Origin: MPNP01 sp965221445
GTDB taxonomy: Bacteria; Pseudomonadota; Alphaproteobacteria; Rhodobacterales; Rhodobacteraceae
DNA length: 64,000 bases
Direction: 5' to 3'
NCBI GenBank assembly: GCA_965221445.1
Contig: CBDCSF010000013.1
Span: forward strand, 620,001 to 684,000
Shown here: piece by piece, positions 35,044-43,744 of the stretch
Layout: each line of letters starts with the position of its first letter
Position numbering within the stretch: the stretch's first letter is position 1
Program-made: the position numbers and the translations under genes
The notes under the pieces: generated by a model
Seen by the model: the letters and a program-made list of their open reading frames with translations, nothing else
Databases searched by the model: none
What the model was told of the DNA's origin: nothing

Positions 35044-36075
35044 ATGTTTTTATTCAATGCTTGGTATGTGGCTGGATGGAGCAAGGATTTCACCCAAGAA
35101 TTAAAAGCTGAGAGTTACCTTGGTAAAAATATAGTTTTTTTTCGAAGAAAGGACGGCTCTCCGGTTGCCCTCGAAAATGCTTGCCCCCACAGGAAACTTC
35201 CACTTTCAATGGGTAAAATCGTTGATGACAACATTGAATGTGGATACCATGGCTTGACTTTTAATGGTTCTGGCAAATGTGTATTTGCTCCAACCCAACC
35301 AGAGAGCATACCCCCAAAGGCAAGAGTAAAATCCTACCCTGTCGTTGATCGATACAGGTTGTTGTGGATTTGGATGGGCAATCCAGATTTGGCTGATCCA
35401 GATAAAATCTTTTCTGTTGAAAATTACGAGAGCCCATTGTGGGGCTATACCAATGGTGGAGTCCTGGATATTGATTGTAGTTATCTTTGGATCGCGGACA
35501 ATTTGTTAGACCCTAGTCATGTTGCCTGGGTTCATGCAACAACCTTTGCAGGTGCAGGAACAGAGGACCAGCCACTGGAAGTAGAAAAAACAACTAACGG
35601 TGTAATTGTTTCCAGGTGGATAAGTGGTAAACTACCTTCTCCCTATTATGCAAAGCTGGTAAAATTTGGAGGCCCTTGTGACCGACTTCAACACTATGAA
35701 ATGTGCTTTCCGGCAATAGGTGTAAACAAATCAATCTATACACCTGTTGGGACGGGTGGAAAAGGTTCTACGCCAGTTGCGGAAACACTCATAAATATTT
35801 CTTATAATTTCATGACACCAATTTCGGAAGGAAAAACACGTTATTTCTGGTTTCAGCACCGTAATACGGAACCACATAACGATGAATTATCGGAACAGAT
35901 GAATGAGGGGGCATACTTCGCTTTTGTCGAAGATCGGGATATTCTGGTGGCAGTTCACGAAGGAATGTCAAACATGACAACCCCCAATATTGATCTTGGA
36001 TTAGACATAGGTGCGAAACTATTTCGTAAAACGCTCTTCAAGCTTATTGAAAAGGAGCAGAGTATCAATACCTAG
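35044..36075 (+). CDS. Rieske non-haem iron oxygenase (VanA-like, single-component oxygenase)
   Basis: 343 residues. The Rieske cluster ligands are C47-P-H49 and C66-G-Y-H69 (ENACPHRKLPL and ECGYHGLTF). In the catalytic domain the bridging and iron ligands are D156, H159 and H164 in NLLDPSHVAWVHATTF, with a later Asp (about 297) completing the triad. Length and architecture match vanillate O-demethylase and related class IA oxygenases, which oxidise or demethylate aromatic or methoxylated substrates using electrons from a separate reductase. No reductase gene (VanB-like) is adjacent. The Rieske ferredoxin at 30.7 kb could help. It stands alone on the plus strand between the two-gene cassette and an IS. 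Confidence 0.87.
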   Translation: MFLFNAWYVAGWSKDFTQELKAESYLGKNIVFFRRKDGSPVALENACPHRKLPLSMGKIVDDNIECGYHGLTFNGSGKCVFAPTQPESIPPKARVKSYPVVDRYRLLWIWMGNPDLADPDKIFSVENYESPLWGYTNGGVLDIDCSYLWIADNLLDPSHVAWVHATTFAGAGTEDQPLEVEKTTNGVIVSRWISGKLPSPYYAKLVKFGGPCDRLQHYEMCFPAIGVNKSIYTPVGTGGKGSTPVAETLINISYNFMTPISEGKTRYFWFQHRNTEPHNDELSEQMNEGAYFAFVEDRDILVAVHEGMSNMTTPNIDLGLDIGAKLFRKTLFKLIEKEQSINT

Positions 36076-36575
36076 AATATCTTAGATTTGTCGATTTTCA
36101 AAAGCCAATTTTCTAGATTAAACCAAATAATGGATACCGATGTTGGCATTCAAAGATCTGTTTTAACAGCAAATTTGAATTGGAAAAAGAGATATTCTAA
36201 TACCAATGGATGTTTCTGCATATGGCGAACATGTGTCATTAGTTATTTGGTTTGTTATCACTTTTCGGATCGTGCTTTTTGAATCAACCATCTATATTTG
36301 GATTTAACCCGCTGATTACGGAATCTTGATCAAGTGCACATCATCCTATTGTTGTATCAAATGGTACTGGAATAATTGATCAAAGAAATTCTGAATATAC
36401 TTCGAAAGTACCATTCCTCACCATTAAAGAAATATTGAGGGCACGTCTATTAAATAATTTTTTCATTTTTTTATCAATTTAGCCTCCCAAGCCCTGGAAC
36501 TATTGGTGGTTTTGTGATTCTTATTTACCCTACATTAATTTTTCTTTTTTGTGATCTTAAATTTGAGGAATCCAA
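36076..36575. other. Intergenic stretch, no gene seen
   Basis: 500 bases after the Rieske oxygenase gene. A 64-codon frame in it looks random. The last 150 bases before the IS5-family transposase are AT-rich and probably contain the left end of that element (perhaps near GAGGGCACGTCTATTAAATA at about 36438), but I found no matching right-end inverted repeat. Confidence 0.4.
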
Positions 36576-37580
36576 ATGGAGAAAAGACACTTGCTAGAGG
36601 TTGAACAACAACGAGAAGCTCTTGCCGAGTTCAATGATTTGGATCGGATGAAAGAGATTGTTGATTGGGACCGCTTTACCCCTATTCTGGAGGAGGCCTT
36701 TGGTCCTCCCAGGATATCGGGTCGTGGTCGTCGATCCTGGGATTATCTGGTTATCTTTCGTTGTCTTCTGTTGGGGATCATGAATGGCCTGAGTGATGCC
36801 CGCCTGCAATTCCTGCTTTTGGACCGCACCACGTTCAAGCAGTTTGTAGGTCTTCGGAGCGTTGATCAGGCGCCGGGCCAGAAAACCCTATGGAAGTACC
36901 GTGATATGCTTGAGAAGGCGGGTTGTATTGAGGAGTTGGTTACGGTTTTCAAGGAGCAGTTGGAGGCTCATGGTTATGAGTTGCAGACAGGCACGATTGT
37001 TGATTTATCTTTGATCCAGTGCACTCGTCGACGCAACACTAGGGAAGAGAATGCCTTGGTCAAGGGTGTGAAGTTCCTGCTGATTGGGAGGAGAACCCTG
37101 CGAAGTTGTGTCAGAAGGATGTTGATGCTCGTTGGGTCAAGAAGAACGGTGTGAGTTACTTTGGCTATAAGAACCACATTGCAGTTGACCGGGCGACCAA
37201 GTTCATCACAAATTGGTCAGTAACCTCGGCGAATGTCCAGACAGCCAGGTGTTTGAAGTGTTGTTGGATACGCATCCGCCGAACGGTCATGAAGTTTACG
37301 CTGACAGTGCGTACCGCTCGGAGGAAGGTATCGCAAGCTTGGTAGCGAAGAAGTTCAAGCCCCGAATTATTCACAAGGCCAAACGAGGGAAGCCTTAGAA
37401 TTCCCGCCAGAAGATCTTGAACCATGGATATTCCAAGGTTTATTGTCGTGTTGAGCATGTTCTTTGGATTGATCAGGAATGACATGTCCAACCGGTATTT
37501 ATTGTGTATAGGTCAGGGCCCGTGCACGTGTTCGTATAGGCTTGACCAATTTGTGTTATAATACTAAACCAACTAAGTAA
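36576..37580 (+). pseudogene. IS5-family transposase, broken by frameshifts
   Basis: The first 170 residues read cleanly (MEKRHLLEVEQQREALAEFN onward, with WDYLVIFRCLLLGIMNGLSDARLQFLLLDR and ending in IVDLSLIQCTRRRN). At about 37060 the frame shifts, and the DDE region continues in another frame (KDVDARWVKKNGVSYFGYKNH, then DTHPPNGHEVYADSAYRSEEG after a second shift at about 37240). A stop interrupts it at about 37397, and the C-terminal piece RIGLTNLCYNTKPTK ends at 37580. All parts are in order, so this was a full IS5-type transposase. With at least two frameshifts plus a stop it is dead. Its right end may have been lost when the recombinase element to its right arrived. Confidence 0.85.
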
Positions 37581-37671
37581 TAACCTATAGGCCAATCCCA
37601 CTCAAATGGTTTTCCGTCACCCTTTTCCTAGTGGACCGTGGCCCAAAGGGAATGCTTCATACTGCACCTCA

Positions 37672-39741
37672 TTAGCACGGTGAAGGACAGGTTGCAATAG
37701 TTTTCGTGACGGATGGCGCAGTTTTCCGGCCAAATTTATGGCTATTTTTAACCGGGGGATTGACCGGAATCTCGTACAGGTAATCATTCCTGGCGGTGTA
37801 GGCATGAGCCACCAACAACCCTTTCCGACGCCAGCTCTTGACCAATGAGGGAGCGATGTTCAACCTTTGGCCCAATTCCTCCTTGGTCAGCAGACCCCGG
37901 GCACGCAATCGATCAAAGCGTGACTTCAACCCATAGGCAAGACGAATCCTTCGGACAATTGTCTTCCTGAATGGAAGTCCGTGGCCTGTCCGGAACCCAC
38001 GATCGTTGAGGATCGTGGCGATATCCCTCTCTATATGGGTCTCCAGCAACCGGTCGATCTCGGTGACCGCCTCAGGGGGTGTCTTGTATTTCTCCCAAGC
38101 CTGTTTTTCCGGTGCAAGCATCACCTGTCGAGTGGCCCCACCACGAAAGCGTACACCAAGAACCAAGGTGTCCCCCTTGGTCAGGGTTACATCCTCAATG
38201 ATCAACCGGACCATACGCTTGCGTTCCCGATCAGGGGTGGCAGGATCGTTCCAAAGCCGTGGGAAGTTGGTGGCCAGGTCTAGGACACGTTGACGCTGCA
38301 GGTCCCCAAGATTGGTGCTCTGGTGCTTTCGTTGGTCCTCCAGTTCCTGTCGGGCTTGATCCAGATTCCTGAGCTTGTCATTCCATTCGGCCTCAAGAAC
38401 ATCGGCAACAATCCTATTGTCAGGATGGGTCTGCATAAACCGCTGACGTGCCAAATCCGCTTCCTCGCGGGCGCACTGGACTTTCCGGGACCGCCAGGCA
38501 TCCACCTCCTCAGCCTGCCTTTCGAGCTCCTGTTGGACCTGCAGGGCGACTTCCAGCGAATCAGGGGTCATCAATTCAACCAGCAGGTCACCGATCGCTT
38601 GATCAATACCCTTGCCCGGTATGCTTTGGCAAATGCGAGTTGCCGTCTCAATCCCTTCCCTCTGACACACGTAGGTGGGTATCAACCGCTTGTTGTGGGT
38701 ATGATAGCGAACGGTCATGTTTTTGCCGCACAAACCGCAAACGACCATACTTTGCAACAAGGCCGGACCCTCGCGTGGAGCACATCGCCGGTGAGCCCCA
38801 TAGGACCGGGCATTCGCCAGCAACCGCTCTTGATTGGCTTCATATTGTTCCCAACTGATGAAGCCCGGGTGGGCCTCCCGAATCAGCACTGTCCAATCCT
38901 TCGGCTTCTGTCGCCTGATTATGTAACCGTTGGGAGTCCGTAGGCGAGCGGAACGCCCGTAGGCGAAAGCACCGGCATAAAGAGGATTATGGAGTATTTG
39001 CAGGACCCGGCTGGTCACCAATGGAAGCCAACACAGGGTCCCCCGGTTCGGCCCAAACCGGGGATAGCTGGGGAACTCAATCCCCTCCTCGGTAAAAAAC
39101 TTCACCGTGGCCGTGGCCGAACCGATGCGGTGAAAGGTGTCAAACAGCAATTGTACGCTGTTCCGGACATGGCTGTCAGGGTCCACGACAATCCGGTCCA
39201 GGGGATCGTAAACCAAACCGACGGGGAGTGGTATTTTCAAGGTTCCCCGCCGGGCCTTGTTCATCAACCCACCTTGCAGGCGGATTTTCAGCATGTGAAG
39301 TTCGGCCTCACTCATGGTCCCCTTCAGACCCATCAAAAGCCGATCGTTGAAGTCGCAGGGATCGTAAATACCATCCTCGTCAAGGATCAACGTCCGGGTC
39401 TGCCCGCATATCTCCAGCAACCGATGCCAGTCGGTCGAATTGCGGGCCAGGCGCGAGACTTCCAGACCAAGGACAATACCCACCCGCCCCATGCTCACTT
39501 CAGCCACCAGACGGTTGAACCCTTCCCGGTCACGATCCGCCCCCGAAAGACCAAGATCACAGTCGATGACATGGATACCTTCCGATGGCCAGCCAAGGGC
39601 CATGGCCCGTTCACGCAGGGCATATTGCCGTTGGGTACTTTCGGTGTTTTCAATGACCTGGCGCATGGTCGATTGGCGAACATAGAGACAGGCCTTGCGG
39701 CTCAGATGACCGGTTGTCACCTTCTGGTGGTTCAGCATCAT
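37672..39741 (-). CDS. Large serine recombinase of a mobile element
   Basis: 689 residues. The resolvase/invertase catalytic domain comes first, with the nucleophile S24 in YVRQST and the conserved EVSRLARNSTDWHRLLEIC and ARGTLKIPLPVG segments. A recombinase domain follows (about 180-290), then a zinc ribbon (CGLCGKNMTVRY with later Cys), a coiled coil (about 400-470) and a C-terminal helix-turn-helix (LLTKEELGQRLNIAPSLVKSWRRKG). Such large serine recombinases catalyse site-specific integration and excision. It overlaps the preceding small gene by four bases (ATGA). Base composition is markedly GC-rich compared with the host genes around, which points to recent acquisition. Coding looks intact. 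Confidence 0.93.
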   Translation of the reverse strand: MMLNHQKVTTGHLSRKACLYVRQSTMRQVIENTESTQRQYALRERAMALGWPSEGIHVIDCDLGLSGADRDREGFNRLVAEVSMGRVGIVLGLEVSRLARNSTDWHRLLEICGQTRTLILDEDGIYDPCDFNDRLLMGLKGTMSEAELHMLKIRLQGGLMNKARRGTLKIPLPVGLVYDPLDRIVVDPDSHVRNSVQLLFDTFHRIGSATATVKFFTEEGIEFPSYPRFGPNRGTLCWLPLVTSRVLQILHNPLYAGAFAYGRSARLRTPNGYIIRRQKPKDWTVLIREAHPGFISWEQYEANQERLLANARSYGAHRRCAPREGPALLQSMVVCGLCGKNMTVRYHTHNKRLIPTYVCQREGIETATRICQSIPGKGIDQAIGDLLVELMTPDSLEVALQVQQELERQAEEVDAWRSRKVQCAREEADLARQRFMQTHPDNRIVADVLEAEWNDKLRNLDQARQELEDQRKHQSTNLGDLQRQRVLDLATNFPRLWNDPATPDRERKRMVRLIIEDVTLTKGDTLVLGVRFRGGATRQVMLAPEKQAWEKYKTPPEAVTEIDRLLETHIERDIATILNDRGFRTGHGLPFRKTIVRRIRLAYGLKSRFDRLRARGLLTKEELGQRLNIAPSLVKSWRRKGLLVAHAYTARNDYLYEIPVNPPVKNSHKFGRKTAPSVTKTIATCPSPC

Positions 39742-40034
39742 GCCGCCTCCAGGTGGGCCTTGACCATGGCGGCCAGGATGTCAATCCGGTCGGCCGTACC
39801 GCCCCGGTTGATCACGGGTGGTTTGATCTCCCCCCTTGTTGGCAAGGATGAAGGATCAGGCGGCTCAGTAAAGGCATCCAACCATGAAGCAACACCACTA
39901 CGGATCACCAGAATCCATCCATAACGATGGCCGATGGTCCCGGGTTGAAGGGCATGACACCGTAATTGTTCGTAGCCATCGGTGTAGGCTTTTTCGGACA
40001 GGATGGGACTGGTTGTTGTCGTCATGAGGGTCAC
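39738..40034 (-). CDS. Small companion protein of the serine-recombinase element
   Basis: 98 residues, no family recognised beyond its place. It has a Thr-rich start (MTLMTTTTSPILSEKAY), a central HYGWILVIRSGVASWLDAF-like hydrophobic strand region, and a polar C-terminus. It overlaps the HTH gene by four bases upstream and the recombinase gene by four downstream, so it belongs to a three-gene translational unit. It may regulate or direct the recombinase; this is inference. Confidence 0.7.
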   Translation of the reverse strand: MTLMTTTTSPILSEKAYTDGYEQLRCHALQPGTIGHRYGWILVIRSGVASWLDAFTEPPDPSSLPTRGEIKPPVINRGGTADRIDILAAMVKAHLEAA

Positions 40035-40492
40035 TTGTTTTTTTTTGAGCGTTGGAGCGCCCGCTCAATGCTGCGGGGATGGACCCGGATACCGAAACGG
40101 TCGTTGACCAGATCCACCAGATCCTGGATACGCAGGTCCGGTTGCTCATGCCGGGCCCGGCGAAGGACCTCGACAATATCGGGCTTGAGTTTATGGGCTT
40201 GCCGTGGCCCGGGTCGGGAAGGCACCAGGGCCGGCAAGCCCCCTTGGAGGAACGCATTCCAGGCCTGATACCATGTGGGTCGTGACACCCCAAAATCGGC
40301 CGCGGCCTTTTGAACGGCCACCCCCTCTTTCTTGACCCGGCGGAGCATTTCGTATCGGACCTGGACCAGATCACGTCGATCAAAGAATTTGTTGTCATGA
40401 AAGAGGTCATCGGTGACGGCATCGGGTTGTTGGTTGAGGCATCCTCTCTGGCGGAGGGCCTGGGCTTTTGGGTCGTGTTGATTGTTGGCCAT
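40031..40492 (-). CDS. Helix-turn-helix DNA-binding protein of the serine-recombinase element
   Basis: 153 residues from the ATG at 40492; a frame open to 40738 would add an unlikely extension. The central HTH reads AVQKAAADFGVSRPTWYQAWNAFLQGG, of the Tnp/IS-type helix-turn-helix class, with a second possible winged region (RIQDLVDLVNDRFGIRVHPRSIERAL). It is first of three genes linked by four-base overlaps. A role in recognising the element's ends or controlling recombinase expression is likely. No Shine-Dalgarno is evident before the ATG. Confidence 0.75.
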   Translation of the reverse strand: MANNQHDPKAQALRQRGCLNQQPDAVTDDLFHDNKFFDRRDLVQVRYEMLRRVKKEGVAVQKAAADFGVSRPTWYQAWNAFLQGGLPALVPSRPGPRQAHKLKPDIVEVLRRARHEQPDLRIQDLVDLVNDRFGIRVHPRSIERALQRSKKNK

Positions 40493-40655
40493 GATTGGGT
40501 ATCCATGCAAAAATAATGTTAATGTAATTATGCCTTTCATTTTACCGATTACATTCATTCCCGTCAAGTTTTTATTTCGTAATGGCCTGATCGTTAGGAA
40601 TATAGGGCAAACAAGAGCTTGGGTAGTGGTGATCATACCCCCTTTCCTAACATCG

Positions 40656-40692
40656 TACACGGCGTAATTCTTTTTACATACACGGCATAATT
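40656..40692. repeat. Direct repeat pair in the promoter region of the recombinase operon
   Basis: TACACGGCGTAATT (40656-40669) and TACACGGCATAATT (40679-40692) match in 13 of 14 bases and are spaced 23 bases start to start, about two helical turns. They lie between the DUF5372-like gene and the HTH gene, both read on the minus strand. They may be binding sites for the HTH protein or recombinase, or mark the element's end. Confidence 0.6.
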
Positions 40693-40712
40693 TACTTGAC
40701 ACTCCAACCACC

Positions 40713-40991
40713 CTAATCCTCGCCTTCTTCCTTCCCATAACCGGTAATCAATTCCGCCAGGGACAGCAGGTCATCCATCCGGAAGAATGACCGACCCTTG
40801 CCAACCCGCACAAAAGCAGTCTCCTTCGCAAGACTGGTCCAGGAGCGGGGAAAACTGAATCTCCTGCCGTCACCGTCAACAGTGTGGACGCGTTCAATCC
40901 CCCAGCATGGCGTGATCTGAAGAAGAAAATAGTCCTGACCGCAGAGGGGGTGAAAGGGGTGGGTAATACGAAAAACCTTATCCCCATTCAT
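40713..40991 (-). CDS. DUF5372-like small protein
   Basis: 92 residues with FRITHPFHPLCGQDYF, then PCWGIERVHTVDGDGRRFSFPRSWTSL and SFFRMDDLLSLAELI. This matches, from memory, the layout of proteins annotated as DUF5372, which in other genomes sit beside this type of serine-recombinase element. The function is unknown. It is about 220 bases upstream of the HTH gene on the same strand and GC-rich like the rest of the element. Confidence 0.65.
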   Translation of the reverse strand: MNGDKVFRITHPFHPLCGQDYFLLQITPCWGIERVHTVDGDGRRFSFPRSWTSLAKETAFVRVGKGRSFFRMDDLLSLAELITGYGKEEGED

Positions 40992-40999
40992 CGGATGGG

Positions 41000-41590
41000 G
41001 TGCAGTTGGATGTTTTGTCGAAAGGGAAAGTCGAGCGCCTAATCAGCATGATCCGCAAAGATTTTTTTTACGCCCGGGAGTTTGTCGATATGGATGATCT
41101 CAACCGTCAGTTCGCCCTCTGGTGTATGGAAGTGGCGAACACCCGCCGTCATGGAACCACCAGACGGATTGTTGCGGACGATTTGGTTAAGGAACGGCCT
41201 CACCTGATACCCTTGCCACCTCATCCATACGATGAGGCCATAAGGATGGAACGCAAGGTCAACAGGGAGGGAATGATCAGTGTTGACACCAACCATTACT
41301 CGGTTCCGACCACCACTACATCGCGGGTCGTTGATGTCCATATTGGCCCCTCGACCCTGCGTCTCTTTAGCAAGGGTGAGTTGATCGCAACCCACCCTCG
41401 TCTGGAGGGGAAACACCAGCGACGGCTTGACCCCTTGCATCGTCGGTCTCCACCACCCGAGCAGCTGAGCCGGATATCGGCCACCAGCAAGGTGAAGGAT
41501 GGAGGTGTTCCGCTTCGCATTCCGACCCGGTCGCTGGCCCTTTATGCTGCCATTGGCGAAGGATTGTCGCAGACGGGAGGTGCCCAATGA
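41000..41590 (+). pseudogene. istA: IS21-family transposase IstA, C-terminal part only
   Basis: 196 codons remain. The start of homology is SKGKVERLISMIRKDFFYA, the last part of the IstA integrase core. The C-terminal domain is complete (EANTRRHGTTRR to SQTGGAQ). The first 300 or so residues (HTH and most of the DDE core) are absent, and the sequence to the left belongs to the serine-recombinase element. The cut is at about 40990-41012, where a hairpin (CCCCAT, spacer, ATGGGG) also lies. The end overlaps istB by four bases, as in intact IS21. It is inactive. Confidence 0.88.
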
Positions 41591-42426
41591 GTTCTGTTTC
41601 CGAACGTATAGCCAGCTCTCTGGTTGGCCTCAGGATGCCCTATGCCCTTGAAGCTCTGTCCTCCATTACCCAGGCTCTGGAACAGGGCGACATTACAGGG
41701 ATTGAAGCCCTTGACCGATTGTTGCTGGAAGAATATTCCCAGCGTGATACCAAACGCGTGGCGATTGCCTTGCGGACATCACGTCTGTTGCCGGTGAAGA
41801 CGCTCGAAAGTTTTGATTTTACCTTTCAGCCTTCTCTGGACAAGGAACGGATCATGGCTCTTGCAGAGTTGTCCTTCATTGAGCGTGGTGATGTGGTTCA
41901 TTTTTTAGGTCCACCGGGGACCGGCAAGACCCATTTGGCGACAGCTCTTGGTGTTGCTGCTGTCAAGGCCGGTAAACGTGTCTACCGGATCACCCTGGCG
42001 GAATTGATTGACAATCTGATCCAGGCCGAAAGGGCCGGTCGCCTGCAAGTCAAGATGCGGTCCTATCTCCATCCTTCGTTGCTGATTATAGACGAAATAG
42101 GCTTTCTTCCGATCTCACCGGGCGGAGCCAGCCTGTTTTTCCAACTGGTCAATGCCCGTTATGAGAAAGGAGCCATGATTCTCACCTCCAATCTGGGGTT
42201 TGCCGACTGGGGAGAGATGTTCGGTGATCCGGTGATGGCGACAGCTCTGCTTGATCGTCTCTTGCATCATTCAATTGTGATTACCATCACAGGCAACAGC
42301 TATCGGTTGCGCGAACACATGGACCTGGTACCTGATCATATCAGGACCAACAAGTCCCTGTTGCCTCCACCGCCACCAGGAAAAAGAGGACGAAAGAAAA
42401 AAAAGACGGGAGGTGAAGCCTACTAA
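41587..42426 (+). CDS. istB: IS21-family helper ATPase IstB
   Basis: 279 residues, full length. Walker A is LGPPGTGKTHLATALG, and Walker B with sensor is LLIIDEIGFLPISPGG. ILTSNLGFADWGEMFGDPVMATALLDRLLHHS is typical of IstB/DnaC-like AAA+ proteins, which assist IstA in target selection. It follows the truncated istA by a four-base overlap. Although complete, it cannot mobilise this copy because istA is cut. It could act for another IS21 copy elsewhere. Confidence 0.95.
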   Translation: MSSVSERIASSLVGLRMPYALEALSSITQALEQGDITGIEALDRLLLEEYSQRDTKRVAIALRTSRLLPVKTLESFDFTFQPSLDKERIMALAELSFIERGDVVHFLGPPGTGKTHLATALGVAAVKAGKRVYRITLAELIDNLIQAERAGRLQVKMRSYLHPSLLIIDEIGFLPISPGGASLFFQLVNARYEKGAMILTSNLGFADWGEMFGDPVMATALLDRLLHHSIVITITGNSYRLREHMDLVPDHIRTNKSLLPPPPPGKRGRKKKKTGGEAY

Positions 42427-42463
42427 TAACCACTACAGGTAATCAAATAGGCCTTTTTTTTGC

Positions 42464-42779
42464 TTGGGAGTGGTCCATTATTCAACCGCAATTATGGGAT
42501 ATTTTTCGAGCGCTATTGACACTGTCGGTGTTCGCCCTGCCGGAACTGGCCTACATCCGGCATGTGATCTCGACGGCCGGTACGACACCGCGTTTACCCC
42601 AATGGATCAATGCGCTGGGGGTGGATGCCATCTGGTGCGGGTTTGATGCCGATGCCGCCGGTGATCAAGCGGCCGCCAGCCTGATGGGACGTCATCCCTG
42701 GATCCGGCGTCTCCGCCCAACCGGTGAAAAGGACTGGAACGAAAAACTCCAGCATCTTCGCAACACAAACTGCTGGTAA
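42464..42779 (+). pseudogene. TOPRIM/primase (DUF3991-type) remnant with a frameshift
   Basis: Two overlapping frames give SSAIDT (TOPRIM start, normally ESAID) and, after a shift near 42525, LSVFALPELAYIRHVISTAG through WCGFDADAAGDQAAASLMGR and a final GEKDWNEKLQ. These are the conserved parts of TOPRIM domains found at the C-terminus of plasmid or conjugative-element relaxase/primase proteins. The N-terminal part is absent. The first Glu of the TOPRIM motif reads Ser. It is a decayed piece of a plasmid-like or integrative element. The next 295 bases to 43074 show no gene. Confidence 0.7.
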
Positions 42780-43074
42780 CACCCCCATAACGCCATCATC
42801 CCGGCCGGCGCGGAATGGTGGGGACAAACCCGTCCCCGCAGCCAAGTGATCCACCATCAAACATGTGCTTCGGCATGTTCCCGTCTGGTTGGTGTGACAA
42901 CAATTGCCGGTGGTAACTGTACCACCTCCATCGCACCAATATGGTGGGTGTGGACGGGCGAAGAAAGGACTTCAGGGCAATCTGCTGCATCAAAAACTAC
43001 CGGGAAAGGAAAAATGTAGCGGCCAGGCCGAAAAAGCGTGAAAAAATTGGAATAGCGTGAGAAATTTTGTCTCA

Positions 43075-43311
43075 CTACTGCCGAAATAATGTGAAAAATT
43101 GAAATTGGATTATTCTGAAAAACAACACCCGCAACGTCTGGAGTCCCACACCGGCCTGATGGGCAATGCTTGTACGGCTTGCAACGCCGGCACAAACACC
43201 GGCAATGGCCAAAAGGCGGCGTGAGTGGTTGGCATCCTTGCATTTCAGGGCCATCTGCCTTACTTGATGATGTGTGTAATCGGTATTGGTGATCGCAATC
43301 GCTGCGGACAT
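43075..43311 (-). pseudogene. IS630-family transposase N-terminal fragment
   Basis: 78 codons. CKDANHSRRLLAIAGVCAGV, SRTSIAHQAGVGLQTLRV is the first winged-helix of IS630-type transposases (RCRDANARRRLLAIAL...AGVDRQTLRDW). After TLRV the sequence stops resembling the family (ending in IQFQFF). About 270 residues, including the DDE core, are missing. It is a dead fragment at the edge of the GC-rich zone. Confidence 0.7.
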
Positions 43312-43493
43312 GCTATCCTCCTTTGTAAGAACTTTTTATGATATCCATACAGTAGGTGGAAACAGTACCGATTACATCATCTCAATGGCTGTACTTGATG
43401 GCTGTAAATGTGATGGTCCCAGGGCTTCAAACCTGACCGGTGGTTGGTTTGGTGCTATGAGTCATTACTTATTTGTTTTAGTATAACATCAGG

Positions 43494-43513
43494 CGTTTCA
43501 GTTATCTGAAACG
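43494..43513. repeat. Short perfect inverted repeat
   Basis: CGTTTCAG (43494-43501) and CTGAAACG (43506-43513) with a TTAT loop. No T-run follows on either strand. It lies in the gene-free 430 bases between the IS630 fragment and the SIR2-like gene. Function unknown. Confidence 0.5.
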
Positions 43514-43744
43514 GGCTGAGGAAACTGTTTTGGCTTAGTACAAGGGATAATTGTGTCTAGAGGTTCCAAACTGGGGAAGAGGTGTGTGTAGTGATCATCA
43601 ATCAGGTCATTTTTAGCGAAATATTTGTCTGTTTTTGGACAATTTTGCAAAAAAGAAACGGACCGAAATAAATAATGAAAAAAATGCCGATAAAAATTCA
43701 GGGGGATCTCAGATTTTGGATAAAATAGAGGTGCCCTTGAGTGA

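Noticed and set aside
38989..39924. 311-codon open frame on the plus strand opposite the recombinase
   Set aside because: It is antisense to the recombinase gene, whose catalytic Ser, zinc ribbon and HTH motifs are clear. GC-rich coding makes long antisense frames common, and it has no recognisable motif.
41039..41587. 182-codon minus-strand frame opposite the istA fragment
   Set aside because: Antisense to a clear IstA C-terminal part. No family seen.
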